64,000 bases of DNA from Chitinophaga fulva (GTDB taxonomy: Bacteria > Bacteroidota > Bacteroidia > Chitinophagales > Chitinophagaceae): positions 2,790,810 through 2,854,809 of the forward strand of contig NZ_JABBGC010000001.1 of the NCBI RefSeq assembly GCF_012927205.1, written 5' to 3'. The translations under genes were made by a program, and so were the position numbers. The notes under the pieces are model-generated. The model saw nothing but the letters and a program-made list of their open reading frames with translations, did not search any database and was not told the origin of the DNA. This document shows positions 25,620 to 39,500 of this stretch, piece after piece (the first letter of the stretch is position 1; each line of letters begins with the position of its first letter).

Positions 25620-27565
25620 TTAAAGTTCAATACTCCGAGATAGCCAGACCACAGGTGTTTGAAATAGCAAATTCTTTCGCTGATTATCTGCTGGACAACC
25701 GCACGGCTGCGGTGTGGAAGACAAAGGGAAAGAACCTGCACCAGCATATCGCCGGTATGAATCCGGAGAATATTGATACTGGTGTAAGCGGACAGCTTTT
25801 GTTGCTGATAGCGCTATATAAAAAAAAGAGGGAGGAACAGTACCTGTTGTTGATCAATGCGCTGGTAAGCGAGCTGGTACAATATTGCAGAGAGCACACT
25901 ACAGACAATTATTCGTTATATACAGGAAGGGCCGGAGCGATATACGTGCTGATGGAAGCCTCCCAGCTGGCGGGACAGGAATCGCTGCTGGAAACATGCC
26001 TGGAGCTTATCCGGCCGGCGAATGGTCTGTACCTGCATGACGTACATACTACAGATTATCTGTATGAAGGAAGGGCTGGCACCCTGCTGGTATTGTATCA
26101 CCTGTACCGGTTGACGGAAGCCGCCTTCCTGAAGGAATACGTTGACGCCTATACGCTGAAAATTGTTTCCAATGCGCACGAAGAGAAAGGTATGGTCTGG
26201 TGGCAGCAACCCGGAGAGATAAGGCCATACCCTTCCTGCAGCTTTGCCTACGGAAGTGCGGGAATCCGCTATGTACTGGAGCATCTTCAGGCGGCTGCGG
26301 CCAACGATGGTCTCGCCTACATCATAAAAGGCTGTACCGCGTTTGAACGGCTGTGTCATACGACAGGCATCAGGAACTGGTGGCATGCCCGCGATACGGC
26401 ATCAGCATTGGTGCTGGACGGGAAGATGCTGGAGCGTTACGCGCAGAGTGGTATGAACACCTTCATCGCAAAGGATGATCATAGCTGGGCCAGCGGCGCT
26501 GTCGGCGTTATGCTGTCCGTTACCGGTGACAGCGTACCTCTTAAGCCACAGCTGAATGACCATCTCTTTAAAAGAGATGATCTGTTTGAAGGCGCCAGTG
26601 GATGGGGCATGTATTGTCTGCTGCATGAACGGGCATCACTCTCCGTTATTACCACCACACTGGCAGACCGGCTGAATGCCAGTAGCGTAAGTGACTGGCT
26701 GAACGATGGCTTGATGCATGGTAACATGGGCGTGCTGTATTTCCTGGTGCATGCCAGCGGAGGACCGGCTATTGCCGAAAATATCCTGTTGCCGTTTGCC
26801 GCCGCAGCTCCGATGCAGAAACCGTTGAAATTGTCTTTTGGATTATTGCAGGTAAGACGCTGGTTGCTGGACCACGAGTATCCACGCACGCTCGCTTTCA
26901 TGGACCATATAGCACCGTCACTGTTCGCGGAATGCCTGTCTGTGGCCGACCTGCAGCTTTTTATCATCAATACTGCGCGGGCAGCACTTCAGCCAGCTCC
27001 CTATGAAAGGCTGCTGGATGTTTTTTCCCTGGAAGAACAAAAAATACAATGGCGCAGAAAAGAGAAAAGATCTTCACTGGAGCTTTCTCTCAACAGATGG
27101 TCGTACCAGGAGTCTTCCGCCTTGCAGCTGAATATGCCGGATGAATGGCTGCAAAAGCAGCAGGTGGTAGTATCGGACAGCGTCGGCCTTCTGCGGACGA
27201 AATGGGACTGGAGTTTTGCCAATGACCTGAATGGCATATCTGCCAGCCAGCAGAACAACCTGGCGCAACCCGCCTCCGGTTTTGAATACATCGTCCAATA
27301 CCTGGGCGAATGGGGTGTACAGGAAATGCCTTTGAAAGAGGATACCTCCCTGTTGTTTTACCTGTTTCGACGCCCCAAACCAGTACACCTGGCACTCACT
27401 GAAATTAAAGGATATATCCAGGCCCAGCCAGCGGCCGTTTTACAGGCGCTTTTGTTCTCCCTTACCGGGTCCAGGAATGTGGAAAATTTTATGTCCAGGC
27501 TGGACCGCATCATCCTGGAGAGAATAAGGCAGTGGGTCTATCGGGGGATATTTGTTATCTGCTAG
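25616..27565 (+). CDS. LanC-like protein with C-terminal extension
   Basis: The 649-residue protein has in its first ~430 residues about seven Gly-rich repeats of the LanC alpha-toroid kind: TGVSGQLLL, YTGRAGAIYVL, YEGRAGTLLVL, FAYGSAGIRYVL, WASGAVGVML, FEGASGWGMY and MHGNMGVLYFL. LanC enzymes cyclise Cys thiols onto dehydrated residues with a zinc held by Cys, Cys and His in SWCYG and CHG motifs. Here the matching positions read SWASG and FEG (or MHG), so the Cys ligands are missing and classic zinc catalysis is doubtful. The last ~200 residues (from EEQKIQWRRKEKRSS) are not recognised. Its start overlaps the DUF6734-like gene by 4 bases, and 24 bases follow before the next NRPS. No RiPP precursor or dehydratase is beside it. 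Confidence 0.75.
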   Translation: MIKVQYSEIARPQVFEIANSFADYLLDNRTAAVWKTKGKNLHQHIAGMNPENIDTGVSGQLLLLIALYKKKREEQYLLLINALVSELVQYCREHTTDNYSLYTGRAGAIYVLMEASQLAGQESLLETCLELIRPANGLYLHDVHTTDYLYEGRAGTLLVLYHLYRLTEAAFLKEYVDAYTLKIVSNAHEEKGMVWWQQPGEIRPYPSCSFAYGSAGIRYVLEHLQAAAANDGLAYIIKGCTAFERLCHTTGIRNWWHARDTASALVLDGKMLERYAQSGMNTFIAKDDHSWASGAVGVMLSVTGDSVPLKPQLNDHLFKRDDLFEGASGWGMYCLLHERASLSVITTTLADRLNASSVSDWLNDGLMHGNMGVLYFLVHASGGPAIAENILLPFAAAAPMQKPLKLSFGLLQVRRWLLDHEYPRTLAFMDHIAPSLFAECLSVADLQLFIINTARAALQPAPYERLLDVFSLEEQKIQWRRKEKRSSLELSLNRWSYQESSALQLNMPDEWLQKQQVVVSDSVGLLRTKWDWSFANDLNGISASQQNNLAQPASGFEYIVQYLGEWGVQEMPLKEDTSLLFYLFRRPKPVHLALTEIKGYIQAQPAAVLQALLFSLTGSRNVENFMSRLDRIILERIRQWVYRGIFVIC

Positions 27566-27589
27566 TGATAAAAATGAGGACAGCTAACT

Positions 27590-30500
27590 ATGAAAGAGCT
27601 TTTACAGGATATCAGCAAACATAATATCGTACTGGAGGTAGTGGCCGGCGAGTTGAAGGTGTATGCCGGTCAGACTGATATTGATCCTGCCCTGATCGCT
27701 GAAATAAGAAAATATAAACCTCAGCTCATACAGCTGCTGCAGGGGGGGAACCCCTCTGAGGCGGAGCCATTGGTGCCGAAGTCGGCGTCAGCGGAATCAT
27801 ATCCCTTGTCCGCCGCCCAACAGGGCGTGTGGATGCTGAGCAGAACAGGAGAAGGCAGCGTAGCATATAACATGCCCGGCGTATTCCGTATTGAAGGCCC
27901 ACTGGAAACATCCAGGCTGGAAGAAGCCTTTAACCGCGTGGTACAACAGTATGAGATTTTACGCACCGTTTTCCGGGAAGATAATAAAGGAGCGGTAAAG
28001 CAGTATGTGGCTGCTCCGGAGACATTGCTTTCCCTTATCCCCATCACAGACCTGCGGGAAGAACAGGATGCTGCAAGTGCCCTCACTGCCGGCGTGCAGC
28101 TGCTGGTAGATCATGAGTTTGATCTGGCTAAAGGGCCGCTTTTCCGTACCGGTCTTTTTCACCTGGCAACGGATAGCTGGGTGCTGGTCGTTGTGATGCA
28201 TCACATCATCTGTGATGGCTGGTCGGTGGGCATACTGATGAAACAACTGATGTTGTTTTATGATGCATCTGTTGGGAATGTCAATGGCCCGGAACTGCAA
28301 TACAGGGATTTTGCCATGCACCAGCGCCAACAGCTTTCTTCCGGCGCGATGGAAGAGCAACGGTTGTATTGGAGGCAACAGCTGGAGGGTATAACAGTAG
28401 CTGATCTCAGGGGAGATAAATTAAGGCCTCTATACAGAACTTACCATGGAGGCAGCATTAAAAGCCACATCAACAAAGAGACTTTCCGGGCGGTGAAGGA
28501 CATCTGCCTGGAAAAGAAAACGACCGCCTTTATGGGGCTGGTAACGATCGTGAACATATTATTGTCCCGCTATACCGGAGAACAGGACCTGGTGCTTGGT
28601 GTCCCCGTTTCCGGTAGAAAGCAGGTGCAGCTGGAATCCCAGATAGGGCTGTTTGCACACGTATTGCCACTCAGGACGGTCATGGCGGACGACCAGGTTT
28701 TTGCTGACGTATTACAGGCCGTGGCCGGTGGTGTAATAGAAATGTACGCTCACCAGGATTATCCGCTGGAGTACATCATCGATGATTTGAATATTTCCTG
28801 GGAACGTAACCGGAATCCTTTATTTGATATCGTGGTAACGTTCCGGGATGAGGAGCTGTCGCAGCAACAGGATAGTGGCGCCTTACAGGTAAGTGCCTGC
28901 GATATCGCCATCGGTCAGCACCAGGTGAAGTTTGATCTGGTGTTTAACTTTCTTGAGAAAGATGGTGGGGTAGTACTTACCCTGGAATATAACAGTGACG
29001 TATATACTGCCACATTTGCGGAACAACTCTCAGGTCACTTTCAGCAGTTGCTGGGGAGCATCGCGCAAACACCGGCAGCGCCGGTAGCCCGGCTGGACAT
29101 GATAGGAAAAGCGGAACAGCAGGAACTGCTGGAGGTATTCAACCAAACGGCCGCCCCATATGATATTGACAATACCGTTATAGCGCTTTTTGAAACACAG
29201 GTGGCACAATCGCCGGAAAATATACTGCTGGTAAACGATGGCCGGTCATTCACCTATGGAGAAGTGAACCGGCTTGCCAATCAGCTGGCATCTTACCTGA
29301 AAATACATCATCAACTACAGGAGGGCGATATTGCCGGCATTATGCTGGACAGAACGGAGTGGATGACCACAGCCGTCCTGAGCATACTAAAGACGGGCGC
29401 AGCTTATTTGCCCATAGATCCTGAATACCCCGAAGACCGGATACGGTATATGATAACAGACAGCCGGTGTAAAGTGGTCATAGACCATCATTTTATCCGG
29501 CAGTTTGAGGCAGGCATAACAAAATGCAGCGATACAAACCCCGTCAGGTCGTTGTCTTCCAATACCCCGGCTTATGTTATTTATACATCCGGTTCTACCG
29601 GAAAACCAAAAGGTGTGGTTGTAGGGCACAGAAGCCTGATGAACCTTTGTGCCTGGCATATCGGCACTTTTGCAGTGACAGCGCAGGACAAAGCCACCTT
29701 ATATGCCAGTTTTTCTTTTGACGCCGCAGTCTGGGAGTTTTTTCCCTATATCATCAGTGGAGCTGCACTTCACCTGCTTGCCGGCGATATCCGGGTGAAA
29801 ACAGCTGAACTATCGGAATACCTGTCTGCCCATCAGATCACTATCTGTTTCCTGCCAACAGGGGTAGGAGAGCAACTCATACAGCATCACAACCAACCGG
29901 CAGGCTTACGTTGTCTTTTACTGGGAGGTGATAAACTGAATCTTTTTGAGGCAAGGCCCTATCGTATCTTCAATAATTATGGTCCCACAGAATGTACGGT
30001 GGTGGCTACTTATACGGAAGTGCGGCAATATGAGCCCAATATTCCGATTGGCAAACCTGTGTTCAACACACGGATACTGATCCTGGACAAACATCATCAG
30101 TTATGCCCGGTAGGTGTAACGGGAGAAATTTGTATCACAGGAGATGCCCTCGCCATCGGGTATCTGTACCAGGAGGAACTGACATCGCAGAAATTTGTGC
30201 CGCACCCCTTTCATGCCGGAGAGCGGATGTACAAAACCGGCGACCTGGGCTGCTGGCGTCGCGACGGAAACATATTATTCCTCGGAAGGACAGGGCAACA
30301 GGTTAAAGTCCGCGGTTTCAGAATAGAGAAAGGGGAGATCGAACATGCATTGTTAAGCCACCCGTCTGTAACGGGGGGACATGTTTCGGTAAGGGAACAG
30401 GAACTGGTGGTCTATTTCACGGCTACGGAAATATTATCACCTGTCTCGTTGAAGGACTACCTGGAAAAGCTGTTGCCATTGTATATGTTACCGGCATACT

Positions 30501-33500
30501 ATGTACAGCTGGATACATTCCCGCTCACCACGAACGGGAAAATTGACGAGCGCAGATTGCCGGAGCCTTCGCAGGTGGCTGCCGGCCATCAAAGAGAGAT
30601 GATAGCGCCCCGGACGGAAAGTGAACAAACGCTGTTGGAGATATGGCAAAAAGTATTGAAACATGAAAATATAAGCGTTACAGACAACTTCTTCCTCACA
30701 GGAGGCCAGAGCCTCAAGGCTGCCCGGCTGATCAGCGAGGTACAGGAAAAGCTGGGCCTGCGGCTCAGTTTACAGGAAGTGTTTTCATATCCGGTATTGG
30801 AGCAACAGGCTGCTTTGCTAAATGGTAAACAACATGTGACAGCGGAGGAAAAAATTATACCTGTTACTGACCAGGAAAACTATCCGTTATCTTCTTCCCA
30901 GGAACGCATCTGGATGGCGAGCCGCACAGCAGCTGGCAGCGCGGCTTACCATGTGCCGGGCGTTTATCTGCTGGAAGGCATACCGGACCTGGCAGCGCTG
31001 CAAAGTGCTTTTGATACACTGGCGGCACGGCACGAAATACTACGTACTGTTTTTCGTAGTGATGAAACCGGCGATATAAGGCAGTGGGTAACGAGCGCGG
31101 ATAATATATCCGTTCCCGTGGTATACCATGCTCAGTATGAAGGTGACGAGGCACAGTTAAAAGCGGCAATAGCGCTTGAACTGGCCCGCCCTTTTGATCT
31201 GGAAACAGGGCCCTTGCTGCGCGTAAATGTATTCCGGAAAAATGAAGCCGCACACATAGTTGTTTGTGTGATGCATCATATTATAGCCGATGGCTGGTCT
31301 GTAGCAGTCATGAACAGTGAAACGGGCATGTTGTACGAAGCCATGTTGAAAGGCAGGAGCGATTTCCGGCTGCCTCCCTTGCCGCTGCAGTACCGCGATT
31401 TCGCGGCCTGGCAGCAACGTAGCCTGGCTTCCGGTGCTATGGACGGGCACCGGCAATACTGGATGCAGCAGCTCGGCGGCGGCCAGGTTGTACTGGAACT
31501 TCCGGCAGACAGGCCCCGGCCACCCGAAAGGACTTATAACGGTGATGAACATACTTTTTATTTAGACGCTGTTGTGTACCGGCAGCTGTCGGAATTGTTA
31601 CGCCAGCAGGAATGTACTTTGTTCATGGGTGTCCTGTCGGCCGTAGCGGTGCTGTTGTATCGTTACACCGGGCAGCCAGACATGGTGCTCGGCACGGTGA
31701 CCTCCGGGAGGGAACTGGCCGGACTACAGGAACAACTAGGCTGTTATATCAACACGCTGGCCCTGAAAATCAGTTGTGGTGATGATATGGATTTCAATCA
31801 ACTGCTGCAGCAGGTCAGGAATACCACCGTTGGGGCATATGAGCATCAGCAGTATCCGTTTGACCGGCTGGCAGATGACCTTCAGGTCCGTGTGGACAGA
31901 GGAAGGAATCCCTTGTTCGACGTGATGGTGATTCTTCAGGATACGGTGGCAGGTCCCCGCCTGCATGGCATGGGGGGAGATGTTGCCATCAGTCCGTATA
32001 TGGAAGTGGCCAATGATGCCAGCAAAGTGGACCTGTCTTTTATCTGCATAGAAAAAGACCAGGCACTTGAAATAGCGCTGAAGTACAATACAGATATTTT
32101 TGACATTAGCACGATAAACGGTTTTGCCCGGCATCTTACGCATTTGTTACAGCAGATGGTCAGTCATCCGGCCACGCTGTTACATCAGTACGACCTTTTG
32201 CCTCCGGCAGAAAAAGACCGGCTGATGACTGCCTTTAACAAACCCGTAAAGCGTGACCAGCCGGAAGATAGCGTTATCCGGATGTTTGAACGGCAGGCAG
32301 ATTTGACCCCCGGCGCTTCGGCACTTGTTTTTGAAGACAAGCATTATACCTATAAAGAACTAAACGAACTGGCCAACCGGTTAGCGCATTTTCTGATCAG
32401 GGAACACCGCGTGGAACCAGGAGATAAAGTAGCCATCATAGCAGAACGGAACGACTGGTCGATCATCAGCATTCTTGGCATCCTGAAAGCAGGAGCTGCC
32501 TATGTGCCGGTAGATACGGCTTTTCCGGCGCAACGGGTGGCGTTTATCGTGGAAGACAGCAGCAGTAGGGTATTGCTGGATGAAACCATACTGAATGATT
32601 TCAAAGAGCAGACGGCTTTCTATCCTGTCTCCAATCCTGACGTATCTGTTACGGCAGACAACCTGGTGTATGTGATTTATACGTCCGGTACTACCGGCAG
32701 GCCCAAAGGGGTGATGATCAGTAATGCGGCGTTGACGGACTATGCCCTGGGCATCAGGGATAAGACCAATGTTGCTGCTTGCAGGACTTTTGGTTTGGTG
32801 TCCACGATCGCAGCTGACCTTGGCAACACCGTTATCTATACTTCCCTGTTGCTGGGAGGAGCTTTGCATGTGTACACAGTGACCGCCGCTACAGACGCCG
32901 AGTTTATGCAACGGCAACAGCTGGATTGTCTGAAGATCACCCCCTCGCACTGGAAAGCATTGCAGGAAGGAGGCGTATTTGCGCCGGCCCGGTGCCTTAT
33001 TTTTGGCGGAGAACCGCTGACAGTCGATATGTTGCAGTACCTGCAACAACATCATGCAGCCTGCGACGTATACAATCACTACGGCCCAACGGAAACGACT
33101 ATAGGAAAACTGGTGCGTCGCTTCGATCTCAGCCAACCCATAGAAACGATCTCCCTGGGATGGCCAATTGGCGATAACCAGGTATATATACTGGACCGTT
33201 ACCAGCAGCTGTTGCCGGAAGGGGCCATGGGCGAGATCTGCATTGCAGGCCGTGGACTGGCAGAAGGGTATATTCATCAACCGGCACTGACCGCCGGGAA
33301 ATTTATAGACGTGGCCTGGTGCCCCCGAAAGCTGTACCGCACGGGAGACCAGGGCAGGCGCCTGCCTGATGGCAGCATCTCTTTCTCCGGAAGAAAAGAC
33401 GAAATGTTGAAGATCAGGGGCTATAGTGTTGAACCGGAAGAAATCGCCAATACCTTACAGCAATGCCCCGGTATTACAAAAGCAGTCATCATCCCGGTAG

Positions 33501-36500
33501 ATAATAGCCGACAGGAGAAAGAACTGATAGCGTATGTGATGGCCAGTGCACCTGTGACTGTAGGAGATATGCACGCTTTCCTCAAAGAAAGGCTTCCTGG
33601 CTACATGGTCCCTGCTGGTTTTGTCAGGATCGGCCATATCCCGTTAACACCCAACGGTAAAACAGATAAGGCCGCACTGCCGGCGCCCACTCATATTGAG
33701 CGCCTGTCAGAGGCTGCGTACATCGCACCCCGCAATGAAGCGGAAATACGCCTTGCAGGGATATGGGAGAAAATATTGTCTGCCGGCAATATTGGTGCTA
33801 CCGACGATTTTTTCGCGCTCGGAGGCCACAGCCTGAGCATTAACAGGTTGTCTGCCGGCATTCATGAAGCCTTCCATGTAAAAGTGCCGCTAAAGGTGCT
33901 CTTTGAAAAAACAATACTGGAAGAACAAGCTGCATTTATTCAGCAATCAGCCCGTGGCAAGTTTGCACATATTCCTGTTCAGCAGAATAGCAGCAGGTAT
34001 GAACTGTCTTCTCCGCAGCAACGTTTATGGCTGTTGACACAAACGGAAAATAGCGGCGCGGTGTACAATATGTCCAGAACGTGGAGACTGACGGGCAGGC
34101 TGGACACGGAGCTGCTTTCAAAAGCATTCTTACTGCTGCTGGAGCGGCATGAAATACTCAGGACTGTTTTTGTACATGATGCAGCAGAAGGCCGGGTACA
34201 ACAGGAAGTGCGAAGCCCGGAAGCAACCGGCTTTAGTTTGCAGGTAACAGACCTGAGAACGGCTGCCATGCCGGCAGGAAACCTGCAACAGCTGATCAGT
34301 GATCAACAGCTGAAACCATTCGACCCCGCAACAGGGCCATTGCTCCGTGCCGCCGTATACCGGCTGGAAGAACAGCAATGGCTGTTTATATACACCATGC
34401 ATCACATCATCAGTGATGGATGGTCCATGAATGTCCTGTTCAGTGAACTGCTCCTTTGCTACAATGCATTGTTGCAACAGCAAACGCCATCGCTGGTTCC
34501 TTTGCGCATACAATACAAAGACTACGCCATCTGGCAACAGCAGTTACTGCACAGTGGCGCTTTGCAGCAACAGCAAGATTACTGGCTGTCGCAATTGTCC
34601 GGCGGCTGGTTGCCGCTGGATATTCCGGCCGACAAGCCCCGGCCCCCTGTTAAAAGCTACAATGGCGGTACTATCAGTAAAACTATAACCCCCGGCGCCA
34701 GTCAGGCTTTCTCACAGTTATGCCAGGAAAAAGGCACTACGCTGTTTGCAGGATTGGTAACGGCATTGAATATATTATTATACAAATATTCGGGACAGGA
34801 AGATATCGTGATTGGCTCCCCGGTTGCCGGCAGGGAACACGTGGACCTCTCGGAACAGATTGGTTTTTATGTGAACACCCTGGCATTGCGTACCCGGCTT
34901 AATAAAGAAGATAGTTTTCTGTCTTTGCTGGAGAAGGTAAGCAGGGATACGGTGGCGGCAAATGAGCACCAGGCGTATCCTTTCGATGAACTGGTGAGAA
35001 AATTGAACCTGAAAAGAGAGCCTGGCAGAAGCCCGCTGTTTGATGTGATGATCACATTGCAACATCAGCAGGAGAAGTTGTTCAACGGCGTAACGGGATT
35101 GCAGATGTCGCCCTGGAACGATGATACCGCGATGGGCAGCAAATTTGACCTGACTTTTTATTTCACTGCAAGTCCGCATGGTATTGAACTGACGTTGGAG
35201 TATAACAGCGACCTGTTTTTGAAAAGCACTGCGGTGCGTATGGCAGGGCACCTGTCGCAATTACTGGAGACTGTCTGTGCCCGGCCTGAACTGGCTATTG
35301 CCGGGTTGGATTATTTGTCTGCCGGAGAAAAAGAGCAGCTGCTGACAGAATTTAATAAGCCCGCCGTGGATAATGCCGCCAATACTACGCTGGTAGCGCT
35401 GTTTGAAGAGCAGGTGCGGCAATGTCCCAACAGGGTGGCAGTTAAGTTTGAAGCGGAAGTTTTTTCTTTTGATGCGCTTAATACTGCCGCCAACCGCCTG
35501 GCACGCTGGCTGCGCGAAAATTATGATATCCGGCCCGACGACCTGGTTGCTGTGCAGTTAAAGAAAGGCCCGCAAATGATCATATCATTGTTGGGCGTGT
35601 TGAAATCGGGTGCAGCGTATATCCCTGTAGGTTATGATTATCCACAAGAGAGAGTGGACTATATACTGGAAAACAGTCAATGTAAAATACTGATAGATGA
35701 ATCGCTCCTGGCCGGCATTGCAGAGGTACTAGCCACGATGGATGCCAACGATCTCCCACAGGTTAATTCACCCGAAGACCTGGCGTATGTCATTTATACA
35801 TCCGGTTCTACCGGGCGCCCCAAAGGTTGTATGCTCGAACACCGGGGTGTGGTGAACCGGCTGGAGTGGATGTGGAAAGCATATCACTATCATCCGGATG
35901 ACGTTATCTTACAAAAAACAACTTACACGTTTGACGTTTCTGTTTGGGAGATATTTATGCCACTTTGCTGGGGAGCCACCATGGTGCTTTGTGGAGAAGA
36001 GGATAACAGGGACCCTTATCGTATCCTGGAAATAGTGAAACAGCAGCAGGTTACCTGTATGCATTTTGTGCCGAGTATGCTCAGCAGTTTTATGGGCGTA
36101 TTGGAAGCAGACCCCGAACAGCTCACCGCTTTGCGTTCCCTGCGTTTGCTGGTCACCAGCGGGGAGGCGTTGTTGCCGGAAACTGTCCGGAAATGGTATC
36201 GTTTGGCAGGTAGACCGCTGTATAACCTGTACGGCCCTACGGAAGCGTCTATAGACGTTACTGCCTATGCCACCACAGCAGCAGATACCCGTATCCCTAT
36301 CGGGAAACCGGTGGATAATATACAGATTCATATACTGGATGAAGCAGGGCAGCTTGTGCCGGTGGGTATTGCCGGAGAAATATGTATTGCCGGCATTGGT
36401 GTGGCAAGAGGTTACTTAAATAACGAAACGCTTACAAGACGTAGCTTTTCAGATGATCCCTTTATACCAGGGAACCGTATGTACCACACCGGAGATATCG

Positions 36501-39500
36501 GCCGCTGGCTCGAAGATGGTAACATTGAATATATTGGAAGGAGGGACCACCAGGTGAAAATCCGCGGTTACCGTATAGAAACCGGAGAGATTGAAACCGC
36601 GTTACTGTCTTGCGAAGGCGTGGAATCCGTTTGTGTGACAGACCGTGTCAACTCGTCGGGAGAGAAAGAACTTTTGGCCTATGTAGTAGCCTCCCTGTCT
36701 GAGGCGGCCCTGAAACAATATCTTCACAAACTGTTGCCGGCATATATGATACCGGCACGTTTTATCCGGCTGGAACGGCTGCCGCTGACAGACAGCGGAA
36801 AAGTAAACAGACGTGCGCTTCCCCTGCCGGAGGACATCGCTGCTCCGGAAAATAACGCTGACTATGTTGCACCGGCTACTCAGACAGCTATTTTACTGGC
36901 GGCTATCTGGGAGAAATTGTTACAACGGGAACGGATAAGCGCAACAGCTAATTTCTTTGATATAGGCGGCAGTAGTTTGTCTGTTATCAGCCTCGGAGGA
37001 CTTATACACAAAAATTTCCAGGTGAAAATATCACTCCGGGAATTGTTTGACACCCCGGTGCTGGAGGAACAAGCCCGGCTGATACAAACATCGGCCAGGG
37101 ACAGCTTTGCTGGCCTGAGCCCTGTGGCTATACAGCCCGGTTATCCATTGTCTTCTGCACAAAGACGCTTATGGGTTTTAAGCCAGTTTGATGAAAGCAG
37201 CACTGCTTATCACATACCCGCCTGCTTTTATATCACCGGAGAGATAGATGTGCGTGCGCTGCAAGCCGCTTTTGAATACGTCATTGGCCGTCATGAAATT
37301 TTACGCACCGTTTTCCGGGAAGATGAAAATACCTCCGTACATCAGGTGGTGCTGCCATCACAGGATATTTCCTTCCAGGTGGCGCTGCCGGAGATGTGTG
37401 TCAGCGCTGATGAATTGGGACCACTTATTCACAACGGGATAAAACAACCTTTTGACTTACAAAGCGGGCCGTTGCTGAGAGCCAGCTTGTATCGCTTTAC
37501 GGCGGGTGATGGCATACTTGTTTTTGTGATGCATCATATTATCAGTGATGGCTGGTCGGTGGATATCCTGCTGAACGAGTTGCTGGAAGCTTATCGTGGT
37601 ATCCGGGAAGGTAAGGTGCTGCAAATGACAGCGCTCCCGGTCCAATATAAGGACTATGCCAGCTGGCAGCAGGAACAGCTTCACAACGGATTATTGGAGG
37701 TGTCCAAAAACTACTGGCTGGAGCGTTTCTCCGGGGAGTTGCCGGTATTGGAGCTGCCTGCGGCGAAAGAACGCCCGGTAGTAAAAACCTACCACGGATC
37801 GGTGGTGCGTCACGAGGTGCCGGGGCATGTGCTGGAAGCGTTGCGGGATAGTAACGGAAAAGGGTACACGCTATTTATGAAATTACTGGCGACGTTGTAT
37901 GCGTTGTTGTATCGTTATACCGGACAGGAAGATATGGTGATAGGATGTCCGGTGGCCGGCAGGGGCCATGCCGACCTGGAAGATCAGATTGGCTTTTATG
38001 TGAATACCCTGGCGTTGCGTGCGCAGTTCAGCGGATCAAACGGATACCGGCAGCTACTGGAGCAGGTGAGGGAGATAACAATGGGAGCCTATGAACACAG
38101 CATTTATCCTTTTGATGAACTGGTAGATAGCCTGGACCTGCAACGGGACATGAGCCGCAGCCCGCTCTTCGATGTACTCATTATCCTGAACAAAGGTAAC
38201 GCAGGAGGTTCGCTGCAGGTGCCCGGTGCGACTTTGACACCTTACAATAGTACTACACACGCCGCCAGCAAGTTTGACATGAGCTTTGTCTTCTCTGAAA
38301 AGGAAGATCAGCTGGAACTGTTGCTGGAATATAATACTGACATCTACAGCCATTCGCAGGCTGTGCAGATGTGCCATCACTGGGGATACCTGATGGAAGC
38401 GGTGGTAGCCCAACCGGATACGCCACTTGGGGTACTCGATTATCTTCCGGAAAAAGAAAAACAACAAATACTGGAAATGTGCGAAGGGCCTGTGGTGCCT
38501 TACCCGGCAGAAACGAACCTTGTCACGCTGTTCGAGCAACAGGTAGCGGCATCGCCGGACGAGACTGCGCTGATATTTGAAGAGACTGTTCTTACTTACC
38601 GTGCGCTGAATGATGCAGCAGAGGATATGTCGCGGTACCTGCATAGCCGGTTCCATATCCAGACAGGAGACAACATCGGCATTAAACTGGAACGCAGTGA
38701 GCAGGCAGTGATTGCGATGCTGGCCGTGCTCAAGGCAGGTGCAGGTTGTGTGCCGGTTGATCCCCGTTATCCTGAACAACGGGTGCGTTATATCCTGGAA
38801 GACAGCCGCTGCAAAGCGCTGATCGATGAAGATATATTGTCTGATTTCAGGCCCGGCATGCAGTATGTTGCCGGCCCGTCTTCACAAGGCAGTCAGTCAT
38901 CAGACATCGCATATGTGGTATATACGTCGGGGTCTACCGGTAACCCTAAAGGTTGTATGCTCCAACACAAAGGCATTGTAAACCATCTTTGGCATAAGCT
39001 GGCTTTGCTGCAACCCCAGGCGGGGGAAGCACTCTGCCATTGTTCCGAACTGTATTTTGTAGGCGGCATCTGGCAGTTATGGGCGCCGCTGGTGACAGGC
39101 GGAAAAGTGGTGTTGTGTAATTATGAAGAGCTGCGGGATATGGAAAAGCTGTTGGAGATGACGAGGTTGCACCATTGCCGCATATTGGAATTAATTCCCT
39201 CGCAGGTGAGCGACTACCTGTCTTATGAGCCGGATATTGATTTACAGCACCTGCGTGTGTTGATACTCACTGGTGAAAAACTCAGCGTTCCGCTGGTGGA
39301 GAGGTGTTATGCCGGCCATCCCGACCTTCACATTTTTAATACATACGGACAGACAGAGTGTTCTGACGTGACTTCCTTTTACGAGGTGCCGCGGGGAGGA
39401 CGGCGTATGTTGGTAGGGAAGCCGGTACAGCATACCAGGAACTACGTATTGTCCGCAGCAGGGCAGTTATGTCCGGTAGGAGTGAGCGGGGAAGTATGCA

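Noticed and set aside
24732..27589. A possible RiPP precursor beside the LanC-like gene
   Set aside because: The gaps on both sides are 3 and 24 bases and the internal junction overlaps, so no precursor gene fits here.
32381..33280. Long antisense frames within the NRPS genes (for example 299 codons on the minus strand)
   Set aside because: They mirror the codon pattern of the large + strand genes, carry no domains, and recur throughout all megasynthase genes.
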